Origin: a virus
DNA: 64,000 nt
IMG/VR virus record: IMGVR_UViG_3300019762_000006
Span: 25,999 to 89,998 of that record
Reading direction: 5' to 3' (one strand)
A program made the position numbers and the translations under genes. Below, one piece after another: positions 43,921-52,304 of this stretch. The notes under the pieces were generated by a model, which was given only the letters and a program-made list of their open reading frames with translations, was not told where the DNA came from and ran no database searches. Numbering within the stretch: position 1 is the stretch's first letter; every line of letters starts with the position of its first letter.

Positions 43921-43962
43921 TTAATTAAATTCAATATCATCTTCTGATACTTGGTCAAGCAT
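43921..43962 (-). CDS. Micro-ORF (13 aa), possible frameshifted tail
   Basis: MLDQVSEDDIEFN overlaps the end of the upstream micro-ORF by 8 bases. The acidic end resembles SSB-type or adapter tails. It may be the true C-terminus of a 43-residue protein broken by a frameshift near 43956. Confidence 0.35.
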   Translation of the reverse strand: MLDQVSEDDIEFN

Positions 43963-44044
43963 ATGCAGTAAATGTAGTATTAGGCAATTCTTCAGTAAAA
44001 TGAATGTATTCAATGACATCAGGTTGTAATTTGTAAAATGTCAT
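43955..44044 (-). CDS. Micro-ORF (29 aa)
   Basis: Begins MTFYKLQPDVIEYI. Its ATG overlaps the TGA of the 18-residue ORF upstream. Natural amino acid composition and overlap support translation. It stops near 43955, where a shift would join it to the next frame. Confidence 0.4.
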   Translation of the reverse strand: MTFYKLQPDVIEYIHFTEELPNTTFTAYA

Positions 44045-44097
44045 TGGCCTACCCAAGTCCAACCTACTGTGTAATGCTCGTCTGTTTGTGAGTACAT
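44041..44097 (-). CDS. Micro-ORF (18 aa)
   Basis: MYSQTDEHYTVGWTWVGQ follows an AGGGA site and ends with an ATGA overlap to the next micro-ORF. Function unknown. Confidence 0.4.
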   Translation of the reverse strand: MYSQTDEHYTVGWTWVGQ

Positions 44098-44104
44098 TCG
44101 ATCC

Positions 44105-44284
44105 CTAATTAAAAGTTAAATAACCTTGATTTACGGCAATACGATACATAACTAAAATTTCTGGTACCATATTTTGTTCAACTAATTCCTCAAACAAATC
44201 TTCAAGTAGGTACTCTGAATTAATGAGTTGTTCAAGTGCTTGTCTGCGTTGTCCGTTAATAATTGATTCGATAATCTGTTCCAT
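44105..44284 (-). CDS. Hypothetical protein (59 aa)
   Basis: The ATG is chosen over an upstream TTG. It starts two bases after the nuclease stop. Helical and acidic. It ends six bases before the micro-ORF cluster. Unknown. Confidence 0.55.
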   Translation of the reverse strand: MEQIIESIINGQRRQALEQLINSEYLLEDLFEELVEQNMVPEILVMYRIAVNQGYLTFN

Positions 44285-44286
44285 AA

Positions 44287-45264
44287 TCAATCCTCTATTG
44301 GTATATACTGGTCACAAACGTTTTTAAACTTGCAGTATCCACATAACATATACTTCGGCTCAACCACTATTTCAACATCTCCGGGTCTACCCTTAGCCAT
44401 GATAAAGTCTGATAATTCAGCAGCTGAAGAACATTTAGAGCCTCTAACAGTTGCCATCTTACCAGTGCTACCCATTCGTTGCAACTTCCATTCTCCTTCT
44501 CTATACCCTCGTTCCTCGTTAGAACATAGTGGTAAAGTATCATCTGCAAGGTGTTGCTTAAGTATAGCTACTTGGTTAAATAGGAATTCCTCTACTTGCT
44601 CCATTGGAAACAGTGGAAAAGTAACTTCTTGGTCAACTGTGTATTTGCCCATATCAGACCCATTGTTCAATGAGAATAGGATAGAACCGTAAGGTTTAAC
44701 TTCTGGATCGTTTAGTAAATACCTGTAAATAGAGAGTTGTGCAACAAATTTAAAATAAGTTGGTACATTTAAGTACATTTCTTCCATAGTCCATTCAGGT
44801 TGTAGTTTCTCTTTATCCTCAATTAACTTCTTAATGTTGTAATTTGATACGTGTTTAAGATCCTTGATTTGCTTGTTTGGCGTTAATACATCAAATTCTC
44901 CTGAAATCTTCCAATCATTAACTGCCCGTTCAACTCGTTGTTCACAAATGTATCCTGAGTTGTGTGCGTTAAGTGCTTGAGTTAATCCCTCATGCATTGC
45001 TGTTCCCTTAGAGGACGCTAGTAAATTAGATACATCTTGTAAACCTGTTTCAGGATATTTGATAGCAAGTAGTACTTTACGTAATGGCCCAATAATTGAG
45101 GTAGTAGAAACTTTCCCTTCCCTAGGAGGGTTCCCACTATATAGTGTTGAATGGTATGCAGCAAATACTGCTAATTCAAATGGTACTTTGTGTTCGTTGG
45201 TAAATGTAACACCATTGATCGTAATATCTGTAGTGTTCTGTGCTGATTGTGCGATTGTGCTCAT
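44287..45264 (-). CDS. RecB/Cas4-like PD-(D/E)XK nuclease with Fe-S-type Cys cluster
   Basis: A 325-residue protein. GTAMHE, GEFDVLTPN and QIKDLKHVS form the HxxE / D / DxK nuclease core (residues about 90-150), followed by QLSIYRYLL. The C-terminus CGYCKFKNVC resembles the Fe-S Cys group of Cas4/AddB proteins. It is probably an exonuclease used in recombination or host DNA breakdown. Ribosome site AAGGGACATAAC. Confidence 0.8.
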   Translation of the reverse strand: MSTIAQSAQNTTDITINGVTFTNEHKVPFELAVFAAYHSTLYSGNPPREGKVSTTSIIGPLRKVLLAIKYPETGLQDVSNLLASSKGTAMHEGLTQALNAHNSGYICEQRVERAVNDWKISGEFDVLTPNKQIKDLKHVSNYNIKKLIEDKEKLQPEWTMEEMYLNVPTYFKFVAQLSIYRYLLNDPEVKPYGSILFSLNNGSDMGKYTVDQEVTFPLFPMEQVEEFLFNQVAILKQHLADDTLPLCSNEERGYREGEWKLQRMGSTGKMATVRGSKCSSAAELSDFIMAKGRPGDVEIVVEPKYMLCGYCKFKNVCDQYIPIED

Positions 45265-45875
45265 GTTATGTCCCTTAATAAATTGGTTAAAGTAGTGTTA
45301 AACTCTGATAGTTGCTGTTTTGCTTTTTCTAATTTAGAGTCTTTACATTTAAAATAATCTTGTAGCAAAAATGCGTTTGGGTTGTGATTTTTTAAGTATA
45401 GCTGTGCTACTGCGTCAGTATTACTAAATATCTTAGCTTCCTTTATGTCCCAATTTGACACATTAAAGGAAGTTGGTTTAAGTACATCAAATAAATCTGA
45501 AATTTTATAAAACTCCGCTAAATTTGATGGTGATAGGTGTATCCTACTTTTGTAGAATTGAAATACTTCTTGCACATTATCAAGTGTAACTTGACTTAAT
45601 TTAAAAAGATTGCGTGCAGTCGCTTCTACGGAATTCGTAATACCTTTTCTAATAGGACTTGCTGAGCCATCATAGGTCATTGCTTTGGTAATTAAGATAA
45701 AAGCATGTACTTGTGTCTGAGGATGTTCTTCCCCTTTCACATTGTACCTCTTTAAATTATTAGACATGTCGTATACTAACTTAATAAAGTCGTGTACAGG
45801 TTTCTTAAGTCCTTTAAGAGTCTCTAATTTAGCTAAAAGTACTTTGTACTTAAACTCGTCAATTGCTTCTGTCAT
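45261..45875 (-). CDS. Hypothetical helical protein (204 aa)
   Basis: The ATG after AAAGGAC is preferred. Its end overlaps the nuclease start by four bases. A helical, Lys/Leu-rich protein without a motif I recognise. The location suggests a partner of the nuclease. Confidence 0.6.
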   Translation of the reverse strand: MTEAIDEFKYKVLLAKLETLKGLKKPVHDFIKLVYDMSNNLKRYNVKGEEHPQTQVHAFILITKAMTYDGSASPIRKGITNSVEATARNLFKLSQVTLDNVQEVFQFYKSRIHLSPSNLAEFYKISDLFDVLKPTSFNVSNWDIKEAKIFSNTDAVAQLYLKNHNPNAFLLQDYFKCKDSKLEKAKQQLSEFNTTLTNLLRDIT

Positions 45876-45978
45876 TTGGGGTCCTTTGGTTTGAATTTGT
45901 CTATACATACAAGTAGCTAAGGTAGCTAATCTAATCTATAGGCTCCTAGGTTATCAGCCTAGGCTACGTACAACTCTG

Positions 45979-46197
45979 TTACGTACAGAGTCTTCGACGT
46001 ATCGGTGGTAAACGAGTAGTTTGGGATGCCCTTATCACTACCAAGGTTACTGCAGCTAAATGGCACAGTTCATACAACTTCCGGGGGTTTGCGTCGTATA
46101 GTGTCCATGCTTTTTGAGCAAGTAGTTTACTAGTTTTATCATCTGATGATTGTTGTAGCTGTCTTAGTATGGATGCCATCTCTTCTTGTAATGTCAT
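45979..46197 (-). CDS. Hypothetical protein (72 aa)
   Basis: Starts at an ATG right after the stop of the previous gene. A helical N-terminus is followed by a basic C-terminus (IRRRLCT). Downstream lies a palindromic stretch (CCTAGG...CCTAGG, and ACTCTGT/ACAGAGT stems) that may end or regulate the transcript. Confidence 0.5.
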   Translation of the reverse strand: MTLQEEMASILRQLQQSSDDKTSKLLAQKAWTLYDANPRKLYELCHLAAVTLVVIRASQTTRLPPIRRRLCT

Positions 46198-46377
46198 TTA
46201 ATAATTACTCGCCTCTTTTTTAGTTTCTTCTTTTAATTTACGTCTTGCTTTTTTGTTAAGCCTATTACCCTTACCTACGTGGCTATTTTTAGTTTTACCT
46301 CTTGAACGATTACAGCAAGGACACTTAAATCCTCCTGGTCCAATATCCTTGAACATGTAGTGTTTAAAAGCATCCAT
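46198..46377 (-). CDS. Small zinc-ribbon protein (59 aa)
   Basis: The ATG overlaps the MBL-protein stop (TAATG). CPCCNRSRGKTK gives a CxCC motif and the tail is very basic (KKARRKLKEETKK). Likely nucleic-acid binding. Confidence 0.55.
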   Translation of the reverse strand: MDAFKHYMFKDIGPGGFKCPCCNRSRGKTKNSHVGKGNRLNKKARRKLKEETKKEASNY

Positions 46378-47102
46378 TATACTGCCTGCCAATTTCCGTC
46401 AAATGGTGCGTCGTTATGGTACCAGTTGATAGCGTCCAATACTTCTGGAGAGTATAATCTACTTGTGTCTCCGTGGCATGCATGTACTTGTGAGCCTTCA
46501 CAATCCCAACTACTAAAGTCGTGGAAGATTTTGTAAGAGATGTTTCTGTCCAGAATATCTTTAATAGTTTTTGTGATTTTCGAAGTGGCTTTTGTGTCGC
46601 CTGATATAAACACTACTGCACCTGTACGAGGATTTGTAAGAGTTAGTCCGTAACATGTTGTATGGTGATAACAGTGGGATACTAGAGAATCTAGGCCTAT
46701 CATTCCTTCTTTCACAAAAGAATATAGTCTGCAGACAGATACAATAGGTGCATAGACATACTCTCCATTTTCTAACTTAAAGTTAGTCTTTTTAAGCACC
46801 TCTTCTAATGCGTGAAACACTTCTGTATGTGCATATACTTTAGTGGTAATACCGTTGACAAAGTACTGGTAGTATAATAGCGTTTTAAGGCTTCCCACGT
46901 GATCGTCATCCATGTGACTGATGTAGATAGAGTCTAGTTTCTTTAGGTCAATATCTCCTGTTTCGTCCTGTCCACGTAGTTCAGAGTATATTGAGTACCC
47001 ACAGTCGAATAGTAAGTACTTGCCTTGGTTTTCGATTAGGAATGAGCTATTCGGCATTTTAGGGTTGAATGCTCCACCGTTTCCTAGTTGTTTAATTGTC
47101 AT
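46377..47102 (-). CDS. Metallo-beta-lactamase-fold hydrolase (241 aa)
   Basis: The ATG after AAGGAATTAAC is chosen. SSFLIENQGKYLLFDCG and the SHMDDDHVG motif (HxDxDH) show the MBL zinc site. Later FISGDTK offers the Asp ligand, and there are further His. Phage homologues are often annotated as phosphoesterases or nucleases. Activity is uncertain. Confidence 0.8.
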   Translation of the reverse strand: MTIKQLGNGGAFNPKMPNSSFLIENQGKYLLFDCGYSIYSELRGQDETGDIDLKKLDSIYISHMDDDHVGSLKTLLYYQYFVNGITTKVYAHTEVFHALEEVLKKTNFKLENGEYVYAPIVSVCRLYSFVKEGMIGLDSLVSHCYHHTTCYGLTLTNPRTGAVVFISGDTKATSKITKTIKDILDRNISYKIFHDFSSWDCEGSQVHACHGDTSRLYSPEVLDAINWYHNDAPFDGNWQAV

Positions 47103-47103
47103 G

Positions 47104-47343
47104 TTAATTCCTTTTGAATAGTGGTTCAGTATTAGAGTCGTATGGCTGAGCGTCATCTAAGTTTTTAAAAGCATATGATGTTACTTTCTTTAGGTTACCA
47201 CATTTTATACATTCGTGTGTAAGTACATAGTTGTGTATAGGTTCTATATCATGTGGACTGTTTCCCCAGTGAGTACCATGCCCAATAAAAGTTCGGTTAG
47301 TAGGTATGTAGCTGTGAATACAGAATAGTCTTTTCCAGTTCAT
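47104..47343 (-). CDS. Small zinc-binding-type protein (79 aa)
   Basis: The ATG after AAAGGAC is chosen. LFCIHSY near the start and CIKCGN near residue 60 resemble a widespread phage family of Cys/His small proteins (W..LFC.H.....C..CG). Function unknown. Confidence 0.6.
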   Translation of the reverse strand: MNWKRLFCIHSYIPTNRTFIGHGTHWGNSPHDIEPIHNYVLTHECIKCGNLKKVTSYAFKNLDDAQPYDSNTEPLFKRN

Positions 47344-47424
47344 TTGTGTCCTTTGGTAATGTATTTGCGAAAGTAGCATATACTCTCGGAGATATATTAG
47401 GTATGTTCTTAGCTGATTTATAAA

Positions 47425-47940
47425 ACACAAGCCTAGGGACTTAAACCCTAGGATTTGATACCTAACTATATGTTCCAGATTTTATCAATTCACTGTCTAG
47501 CTTAGGTGCGTCTCTGTGGACCAACCACACCGCCCCGCAGGACAGTATGAGATGCGAACTCATTATTCCGCCACTTGTGTTCGCAAAGGCACAAATCCCG
47601 AAGGATAAGACACCACTTGTTCATACCGAAAGTCCTAATAGGTGGACTCTCTTATAAGTTTGCAACGCTGTTTCAAATTGCTCTCGGCTTTGCTTATCAT
47701 CGCGCCGGCCCGCATCTTCAGCTGTAGGCCTAACTGTCACCGTCTATTATCTCGGTTAACTCCGATTCCTCTTTTAGCGTCTTATCACCATCGGTTGGCT
47801 GTTAATCAGGATGACGGACTGTCTTTAAGGCGAAGTCATTCCTTGTTGGCTAAATACCACCTTCCCCGTTGATAGGAAAAGCCCTGCGTTCCTTACACTC
47901 AGCTCCGGCAGGACTTCTACCATACTTTGTTCTTGTCATA
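47425..47940 (-). ncRNA. Candidate large structured RNA / tRNA-like region
   Basis: This part of a 690-base gene-poor stretch is richer in GC than its surroundings. It has many strong minus-strand stems: AGTCCTGC/GCAGGGCT (47880-47914), CTTTTCC/GGGAAGG (47860-47880), ATCC-TTCG-GGAT (47596-47607), TGTGG/CCACA (47515-47529), ACTGTC/GACAGT, and a 7-bp closing stem ACACAAG/CTTGTGT (47425-47580) around T-arm-like hairpins ATGAG TTCGCAT CTCAT and CCTAGGG TTTAAGT CCCTAGG. No proper tRNA can be folded. Small open frames exist (47850-47939, 29 aa with good AAGGAG; 47502-47624, 40 aa). It could be a phage structured RNA, a decayed gene, or both. Confidence 0.3.
47850..47939 (-). CDS. Possible micro-ORF (29 aa)
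   Basis: MTRTKYGRSPAGAECKERR begins after an AAGGAG site at a good distance. Downstream in the same frame coding-like stretches continue between stops, so it may be the start of a decayed gene. It overlaps the structured region. Confidence 0.25.
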   Translation of the reverse strand: MTRTKYGRSPAGAECKERRAFPINGEGGI

Positions 47941-48037
47941 AGAACTCCTTGTTGTGTTGTATTTATACTGCAATAACAGCCCGAAGGTCAACTAAGTCAG
48001 TTGCTAACACCAACACCAAGGTTGGATTTGAGATATT

Positions 48038-48280
48038 CTAAATAATGTGCTTGTAAGTGGTTCGATTGTTACGTTTTGTAGTATACCAATCAACTAATTC
48101 AGTAGTAGTTCGATAAACATGCGTACGAGTAAACTGGCAATAGAAGACTATGCCAAGTGGAATCAAGCTACCAGGATTGAGTTGAGTGTCTAAAGTCCAC
48201 CTAGAACGAAGTTGGCCATTACGTGGTAAGACTTCGATGGCATAACGAATAGCTAATTTCTTCAACTGTTGTGTGGTCAT
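48038..48280 (-). CDS. Hypothetical basic protein (80 aa)
   Basis: Basic, with RNGQLRSRWTLD and beta-strand content. ATGA overlap with the upstream stop. Unknown. Confidence 0.55.
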   Translation of the reverse strand: MTTQQLKKLAIRYAIEVLPRNGQLRSRWTLDTQLNPGSLIPLGIVFYCQFTRTHVYRTTTELVDWYTTKRNNRTTYKHII

Positions 48281-48891
48281 GGATGCTCCTGTAAATTGGA
48301 TGGAAGTGTTCCTCTAAACGGTTCACAAAAGGAAATGCCATATTGTGTGCAACGTAAATCAATAGAGAAGTGCCCTGTAGCTGAATTATTTTCTTCATAT
48401 CGGCCTAATTGAGGAAGTTCTTCCTTACTGTTGTAAAACCAACACCATTCACTAGGTTGAGGGGCCCAACTAGTATGAGTATCAGAATTATATTCATGAT
48501 GAGATTTCCACTGAAATATGTGACCATCAGAATGGCGAAGGAAATCACCAACTTTAAACTTAGGTTCATCAGGTTTGATACGTAAGTCACTAATACATAG
48601 TGTCTCAATAGGCTCTTCTTTTGTAAATACTAAATCAGTATAGTCAAAACTCGAATCTATGCTATAGGGTTTTGCTTGAATGATCTTCCCTTCAGCTAAA
48701 CTCTTCCTAAATTCTACGTACTCGTCGTCGATAACAATAATTGGGTTATCACCTATAGTGAAATCAAAGTTATCTAATGGTTGCCATTGATGTAAAGTTC
48801 CGTCAGGAGCTTTACGAGTAAATAACAATTTGCCTTCCTCAAGGTAATGGTCGAATTCTGATTTGTATTTTTTAATTAGTTCTTTATTCAT
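48277..48891 (-). CDS. Hypothetical protein (204 aa)
   Basis: A soluble beta-rich protein with many Trp and Phe, containing KVGDFLRHSDGHIFQW, a strand-turn of SH3 type. AAGGATTAAG ribosome site. Family unknown. Confidence 0.55.
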   Translation of the reverse strand: MNKELIKKYKSEFDHYLEEGKLLFTRKAPDGTLHQWQPLDNFDFTIGDNPIIVIDDEYVEFRKSLAEGKIIQAKPYSIDSSFDYTDLVFTKEEPIETLCISDLRIKPDEPKFKVGDFLRHSDGHIFQWKSHHEYNSDTHTSWAPQPSEWCWFYNSKEELPQLGRYEENNSATGHFSIDLRCTQYGISFCEPFRGTLPSNLQEHP

Positions 48892-48894
48892 TTC

Positions 48895-50712
48895 TTAATC
48901 CTTTTGTAATAGGTTGCAGTACTTAACAAACTCACTTCTGCTAAATGAGTTTCTGCTAATGTCCTGTAGTATTTGTTTTTCATTATCTTTGGTAATATAC
49001 TTAGAAACATAGTACACCATCCCAGGTTTCAGTCCAAGGAACTCACAAATATGTACCATTTTTGACTTAATAAGCTTCTTAACAAACCCAGAATTTGGAG
49101 TATCCCACTTAATCATTGGTAATACTGCATTCAATTGGTTGTTAACTGCTACATTTGGTAGCTTAGGCATTGCTGCATTACTAAGTATTTGAAACTTAGT
49201 TGGACCAAAGAACTTACAGGCTTCCTCGTAAAGTTCCTCTGATGAAGCAAATTGCATAATCTTGTAGTTAGGCTTAGTAACATCATCAAATAATGCTAAT
49301 GCTTTCATATGCTCCCTAGAGAACAAAATAGTAACTGTATTAATAAGTGCTAATTCATCATACACTGGAATCATCTCAGATGGTTGATGTAAAGTCTTGA
49401 TATCATAAGCAGTTACACATCCACAAGGACACTTCTGGTACTTACTAACAAGTCCTAATCCAGCATCTTTGGTCTTGTACTTAAATTCCCAAGAAGGGTA
49501 TGGCTGTTCACAAGGATTGCCTTCAACAACTCGGTAATTCCCAATGAATGGGTTTGACTGATGGTGATATGGTTGCTTACCGTCACACTTAACTACTATA
49601 GGTTCACCTTTGCAAGATTCCATACAGTAGTAAAGTTGCATAGGGTCGTTTCCATATTGTTCTAAGCACTTCTCACGACATGAATGTTTAGGCTTCTTCC
49701 AAGTATTATCATAAGGATTTACTTTGTTTAACATTCCTGAGTAATCGTATACAATAGCCTCTTTATCTCCACACTTGGTGGAGGCTCTGAAAACTGATTG
49801 AAGAAATAAAGAATGTATTTTTGTAGGCAATAAATACACTATTGTATCAGCTGAAGGAATATCAACTCCAACAGTTAATATCCTACAGTTTACAATAATT
49901 CCGTTTGATGTATTATCAAACCAGTCTCTAACTTCTTCCAATTGCTTAGTAGAAAGTTTAGAATGGATTCCTTTAACGTTTGGAGAGTTGAATCGTTTAA
50001 CAATTCGTTCTGTAGTCTCAATAGAATTGGTGTACATAATGGTTTTATGTTTAGTAGACCAATGATACTTTAAATCATCGTGGTAAGTCATGTTAATTAA
50101 ATCTGTTTTATTAATAATTCTATCAATATCCTCGTTTAAGTAGTCTCCTTGTTTAACTTTTATAGAAGCTTCATCAGATAACATGTTCCCAAGAATTCTA
50201 AATGATGTCTTAGCTAAGTAACCTTGCTCAATCAGTTCCTTAATAGTAATAAACTCTAAAACCTTATCAAACTCCTTAGATAAAAAAGTATTATTTGGTC
50301 TTAGAGGAGTTCCGGTAAAGAACACTCTGGTACACGATAACTTACGAATTTCTTTAACTATATTGGTGTTAAATCTCATATGAGCTTCATCAATACACAC
50401 TAAATCGTACTCACTTAAATCAATGTCTCTTCGTTGAAGGGTTTGAAAAGTTCCTAGATGGATGTGCTTTGAGTGATCGAATTCTTTACCCGCTAATATA
50501 AAAGTATACTGAGACTCTTCATAGTATCCTGCTAATTGTAAGATAACGTGTCTTATTCCAACTAGTATGAGAACTTTGCCTTTAGGATGGTGTTTATCAA
50601 TAATTCCTTTTAAAATTGGAGATTTTCCGCTACGCATAGGAGAAATTACCAAATTGGATTTGTTTATAGCTATATTATCAATATACTCTTCTTGATAAGG
50701 TCTGTACTGCAT
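48895..50712 (-). CDS. SF2 DNA helicase (N4 gp42-like, putative)
   Basis: The ATG after AAAGGATTTAAT gives 605 residues. Walker A is SPMRSGKS (about 27-34), the DEAH-type box CIDEAHMRF, motif III FFTGTPLRPN, and motifs V-VI GVDIPSADTIVYL and FLQSVFRAS. A Cys-rich insert (SCREKCLEQYG...YYCMESCKG) around 335-365 could bind zinc. It probably unwinds the replication fork. N4 encodes a helicase in this neighbourhood. Confidence 0.85.
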   Translation of the reverse strand: MQYRPYQEEYIDNIAINKSNLVISPMRSGKSPILKGIIDKHHPKGKVLILVGIRHVILQLAGYYEESQYTFILAGKEFDHSKHIHLGTFQTLQRRDIDLSEYDLVCIDEAHMRFNTNIVKEIRKLSCTRVFFTGTPLRPNNTFLSKEFDKVLEFITIKELIEQGYLAKTSFRILGNMLSDEASIKVKQGDYLNEDIDRIINKTDLINMTYHDDLKYHWSTKHKTIMYTNSIETTERIVKRFNSPNVKGIHSKLSTKQLEEVRDWFDNTSNGIIVNCRILTVGVDIPSADTIVYLLPTKIHSLFLQSVFRASTKCGDKEAIVYDYSGMLNKVNPYDNTWKKPKHSCREKCLEQYGNDPMQLYYCMESCKGEPIVVKCDGKQPYHHQSNPFIGNYRVVEGNPCEQPYPSWEFKYKTKDAGLGLVSKYQKCPCGCVTAYDIKTLHQPSEMIPVYDELALINTVTILFSREHMKALALFDDVTKPNYKIMQFASSEELYEEACKFFGPTKFQILSNAAMPKLPNVAVNNQLNAVLPMIKWDTPNSGFVKKLIKSKMVHICEFLGLKPGMVYYVSKYITKDNEKQILQDISRNSFSRSEFVKYCNLLQKD

Positions 50713-50713
50713 A

Positions 50714-51109
50714 TTAAATCCTTTCAAGCAACTTACCCAAACTACTAAGTTCTTGTTGGAGTTGTTGCTGTTTCTCTATTAGCTTCTGTTTGTTTAGACA
50801 TAAATCTAAAATATAAAGTAAAGCCACTAATAAGGTAGGTTTATTACTGTTAAAAGGTTTATTGCCTTGTACAATAGCAATCGCTTCATTAATTATAGTG
50901 CTTCCAAAAGAAACTTCATTCTTTTGATTTCCGGCGATAATAAATGTGCCAGTAACTAACTTAGAAAGTTCTAGTTGTGACCTTATCCTATCAATAGCAA
51001 TACTTGGAGTCATTCTCACTAAATTTTTAAATTCTTCAAATTTTATGTGAAAAGAAGCTGACCAATTATCAAAGTAATTTAAGTCAGATAAAGAGGTTGT
51101 TGTAAACAT
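50714..51109 (-). CDS. Hypothetical protein (131 aa)
   Basis: Helical with a coiled-coil-like end (QKLIEKQQQLQQELS). It overlaps the next ORF upstream. Lies one base from the helicase start. Unknown, perhaps a helicase partner. Confidence 0.5.
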   Translation of the reverse strand: MFTTTSLSDLNYFDNWSASFHIKFEEFKNLVRMTPSIAIDRIRSQLELSKLVTGTFIIAGNQKNEVSFGSTIINEAIAIVQGNKPFNSNKPTLLVALLYILDLCLNKQKLIEKQQQLQQELSSLGKLLERI

Positions 51110-51384
51110 AGCAAAGGTTCCTTATAGTATGAGATAATATCTTCATTAAGAACACAAGTAGTCTCTTGGGTCCAATAAATTTCTTGTGTAACATGATTAA
51201 TGAATACAACTTCCCCTTGAATAACATAGGCATTTTTTGGGTTGTTTTTAGAGATGATTAATTGAGAATATTCTCCAACTAAGTTAAAAAACTCTAATAA
51301 GGCTTCATCTAATTCCACTAAAGCGTAAATATCTCCAGCAGGCAAGTAATTCCAGGTTACTTCACAGTATTCAATATGAGTCAT
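51079..51384 (-). CDS. Hypothetical protein (101 aa)
   Basis: Mixed alpha/beta; AGGAGAAAC ribosome site. Overlaps the neighbour by 31 bp. Unknown. Confidence 0.5.
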   Translation of the reverse strand: MTHIEYCEVTWNYLPAGDIYALVELDEALLEFFNLVGEYSQLIISKNNPKNAYVIQGEVVFINHVTQEIYWTQETTCVLNEDIISYYKEPLLCLQQPLYLT

Positions 51385-51396
51385 AAAGAGTTTCTC

Positions 51397-51888
51397 CTAA
51401 AGTAGTTTGTGTTTAAATAGTTGCTTAAATATGATGTTCTTGTATTTGTATTCTTTAGTACGTTTATCAATTTGCATAAGTTCTGCATAGGACAGTACAT
51501 CATTGTATTTGTCTATAATACGCTGTTTATACTTAGATTTATGCACTATGGATCTTTCGTACTTACCTATCAATTCTTCAATATCTCCCCAATATGCTTG
51601 TAAAACCTTATTAGGTTTGGTAGATAACATAGGTAATTCATATACAGTACCTGTAAACTGCTTTAGCAGATTGTATGTTTGTTTTCCTGTAGTTACTGAA
51701 TAATGCTTGATAGACTTGTCAATAAATAATATGTTAAAGTCCGTATTTAGTTTAGCCAATAAAGAGTTATAAGAACATAATTTATTACCGGTAAAAGACA
51801 TAGATTCAGTCCGGTTGTGTCCACTATCTGTAGACTGATTTAAGTATGCTGAAATTAGTGCGCTATTATTTGCGTATCGTTGGCTCAT
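51397..51888 (-). CDS. Hypothetical basic protein (163 aa)
   Basis: Basic and Lys/Tyr-rich toward the C-terminus. First gene after the hairpin element 51902-51948. No motif recognised. Confidence 0.55.
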   Translation of the reverse strand: MSQRYANNSALISAYLNQSTDSGHNRTESMSFTGNKLCSYNSLLAKLNTDFNILFIDKSIKHYSVTTGKQTYNLLKQFTGTVYELPMLSTKPNKVLQAYWGDIEELIGKYERSIVHKSKYKQRIIDKYNDVLSYAELMQIDKRTKEYKYKNIIFKQLFKHKLL

Positions 51889-51901
51889 GGTAATCCTTTG
51901 G

Positions 51902-51948
51902 TATCAATTCACTAAACTACACTAAGATTAGTGTAGTCTATCAATTGA
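51902..51948 (-). promoter_or_regulatory. Hairpin control element (copy 1) flanked by TCAATTGA/TTTAGTGAATTGATA
   Basis: A perfect 9-bp stem (ACTACACTA/TAGTGTAGT) with a 4-nt loop, 51916-51937, is framed by TCAATTGA and AGTGAATTGATA on the minus strand. The same arrangement recurs at 53095-53145. AGTGAATTGATA also appears alone near 47480. It stands directly before a start codon region; promoter, operator or processing site are possible. Confidence 0.5.
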
Positions 51949-51950
51949 AC

Positions 51951-52304
51951 TCATTCATAAATTGTGACTGTTTTTTGTTTTGGAAAAACTTCTTTAACTG
52001 TGTTTTCTATGTAATCATAGTCACAGCCATTGAATGAGTAGTAGGACCATTCAGCTTTGAAGAATTTGTCGCCAAGTCTGATAACTGAGTAACAATACTC
52101 ACCTTCACCTTCACCGCCACCTTTGTACTCCATGCGTTCGTAGTCATTTTCTTCTTCTAGTTTTTTAAAAAAGCTATAACCAGCATCGTCTTTTACTTCT
52201 AAGTAGTCATCCACATAGTCTTCGAATAGTGCTACTATTACGTTACTAACATGTTTTGTTTCACATACGTCTACTATTTCTTGTATTTCTTTTGGTAAAC
52301 TCAT
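51951..52304 (-). CDS. Acidic hypothetical protein (117 aa)
   Basis: Acidic with a Gly-rich EYKGGGEGEGEYCY loop. Start shares a base with the stop of the upstream gene. Unknown. Confidence 0.55.
   Translation of the reverse strand: MSLPKEIQEIVDVCETKHVSNVIVALFEDYVDDYLEVKDDAGYSFFKKLEEENDYERMEYKGGGEGEGEYCYSVIRLGDKFFKAEWSYYSFNGCDYDYIENTVKEVFPKQKTVTIYE

Noticed and set aside
45901-45975. tRNA-Ile-like anticodon arm (CCTAGG CTGATAA CCTAGG)
   Set aside because: No D- or T-arm fits around it. The palindromes are more likely transcript hairpins.
47425-47580. A tRNA-Leu-like gene (acceptor ACACAAG/CTTGTGT, GCGGAAT D-arm)
   Set aside because: The middle 80 bases cannot form a single anticodon arm. 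The T-loop lacks C56. Listed only as part of a structured region.
47642-47872. Plus-strand ORF of 76 codons
   Set aside because: Ser/Leu/Arg-rich composition and no ribosome site; it mirrors the folded minus-strand region.
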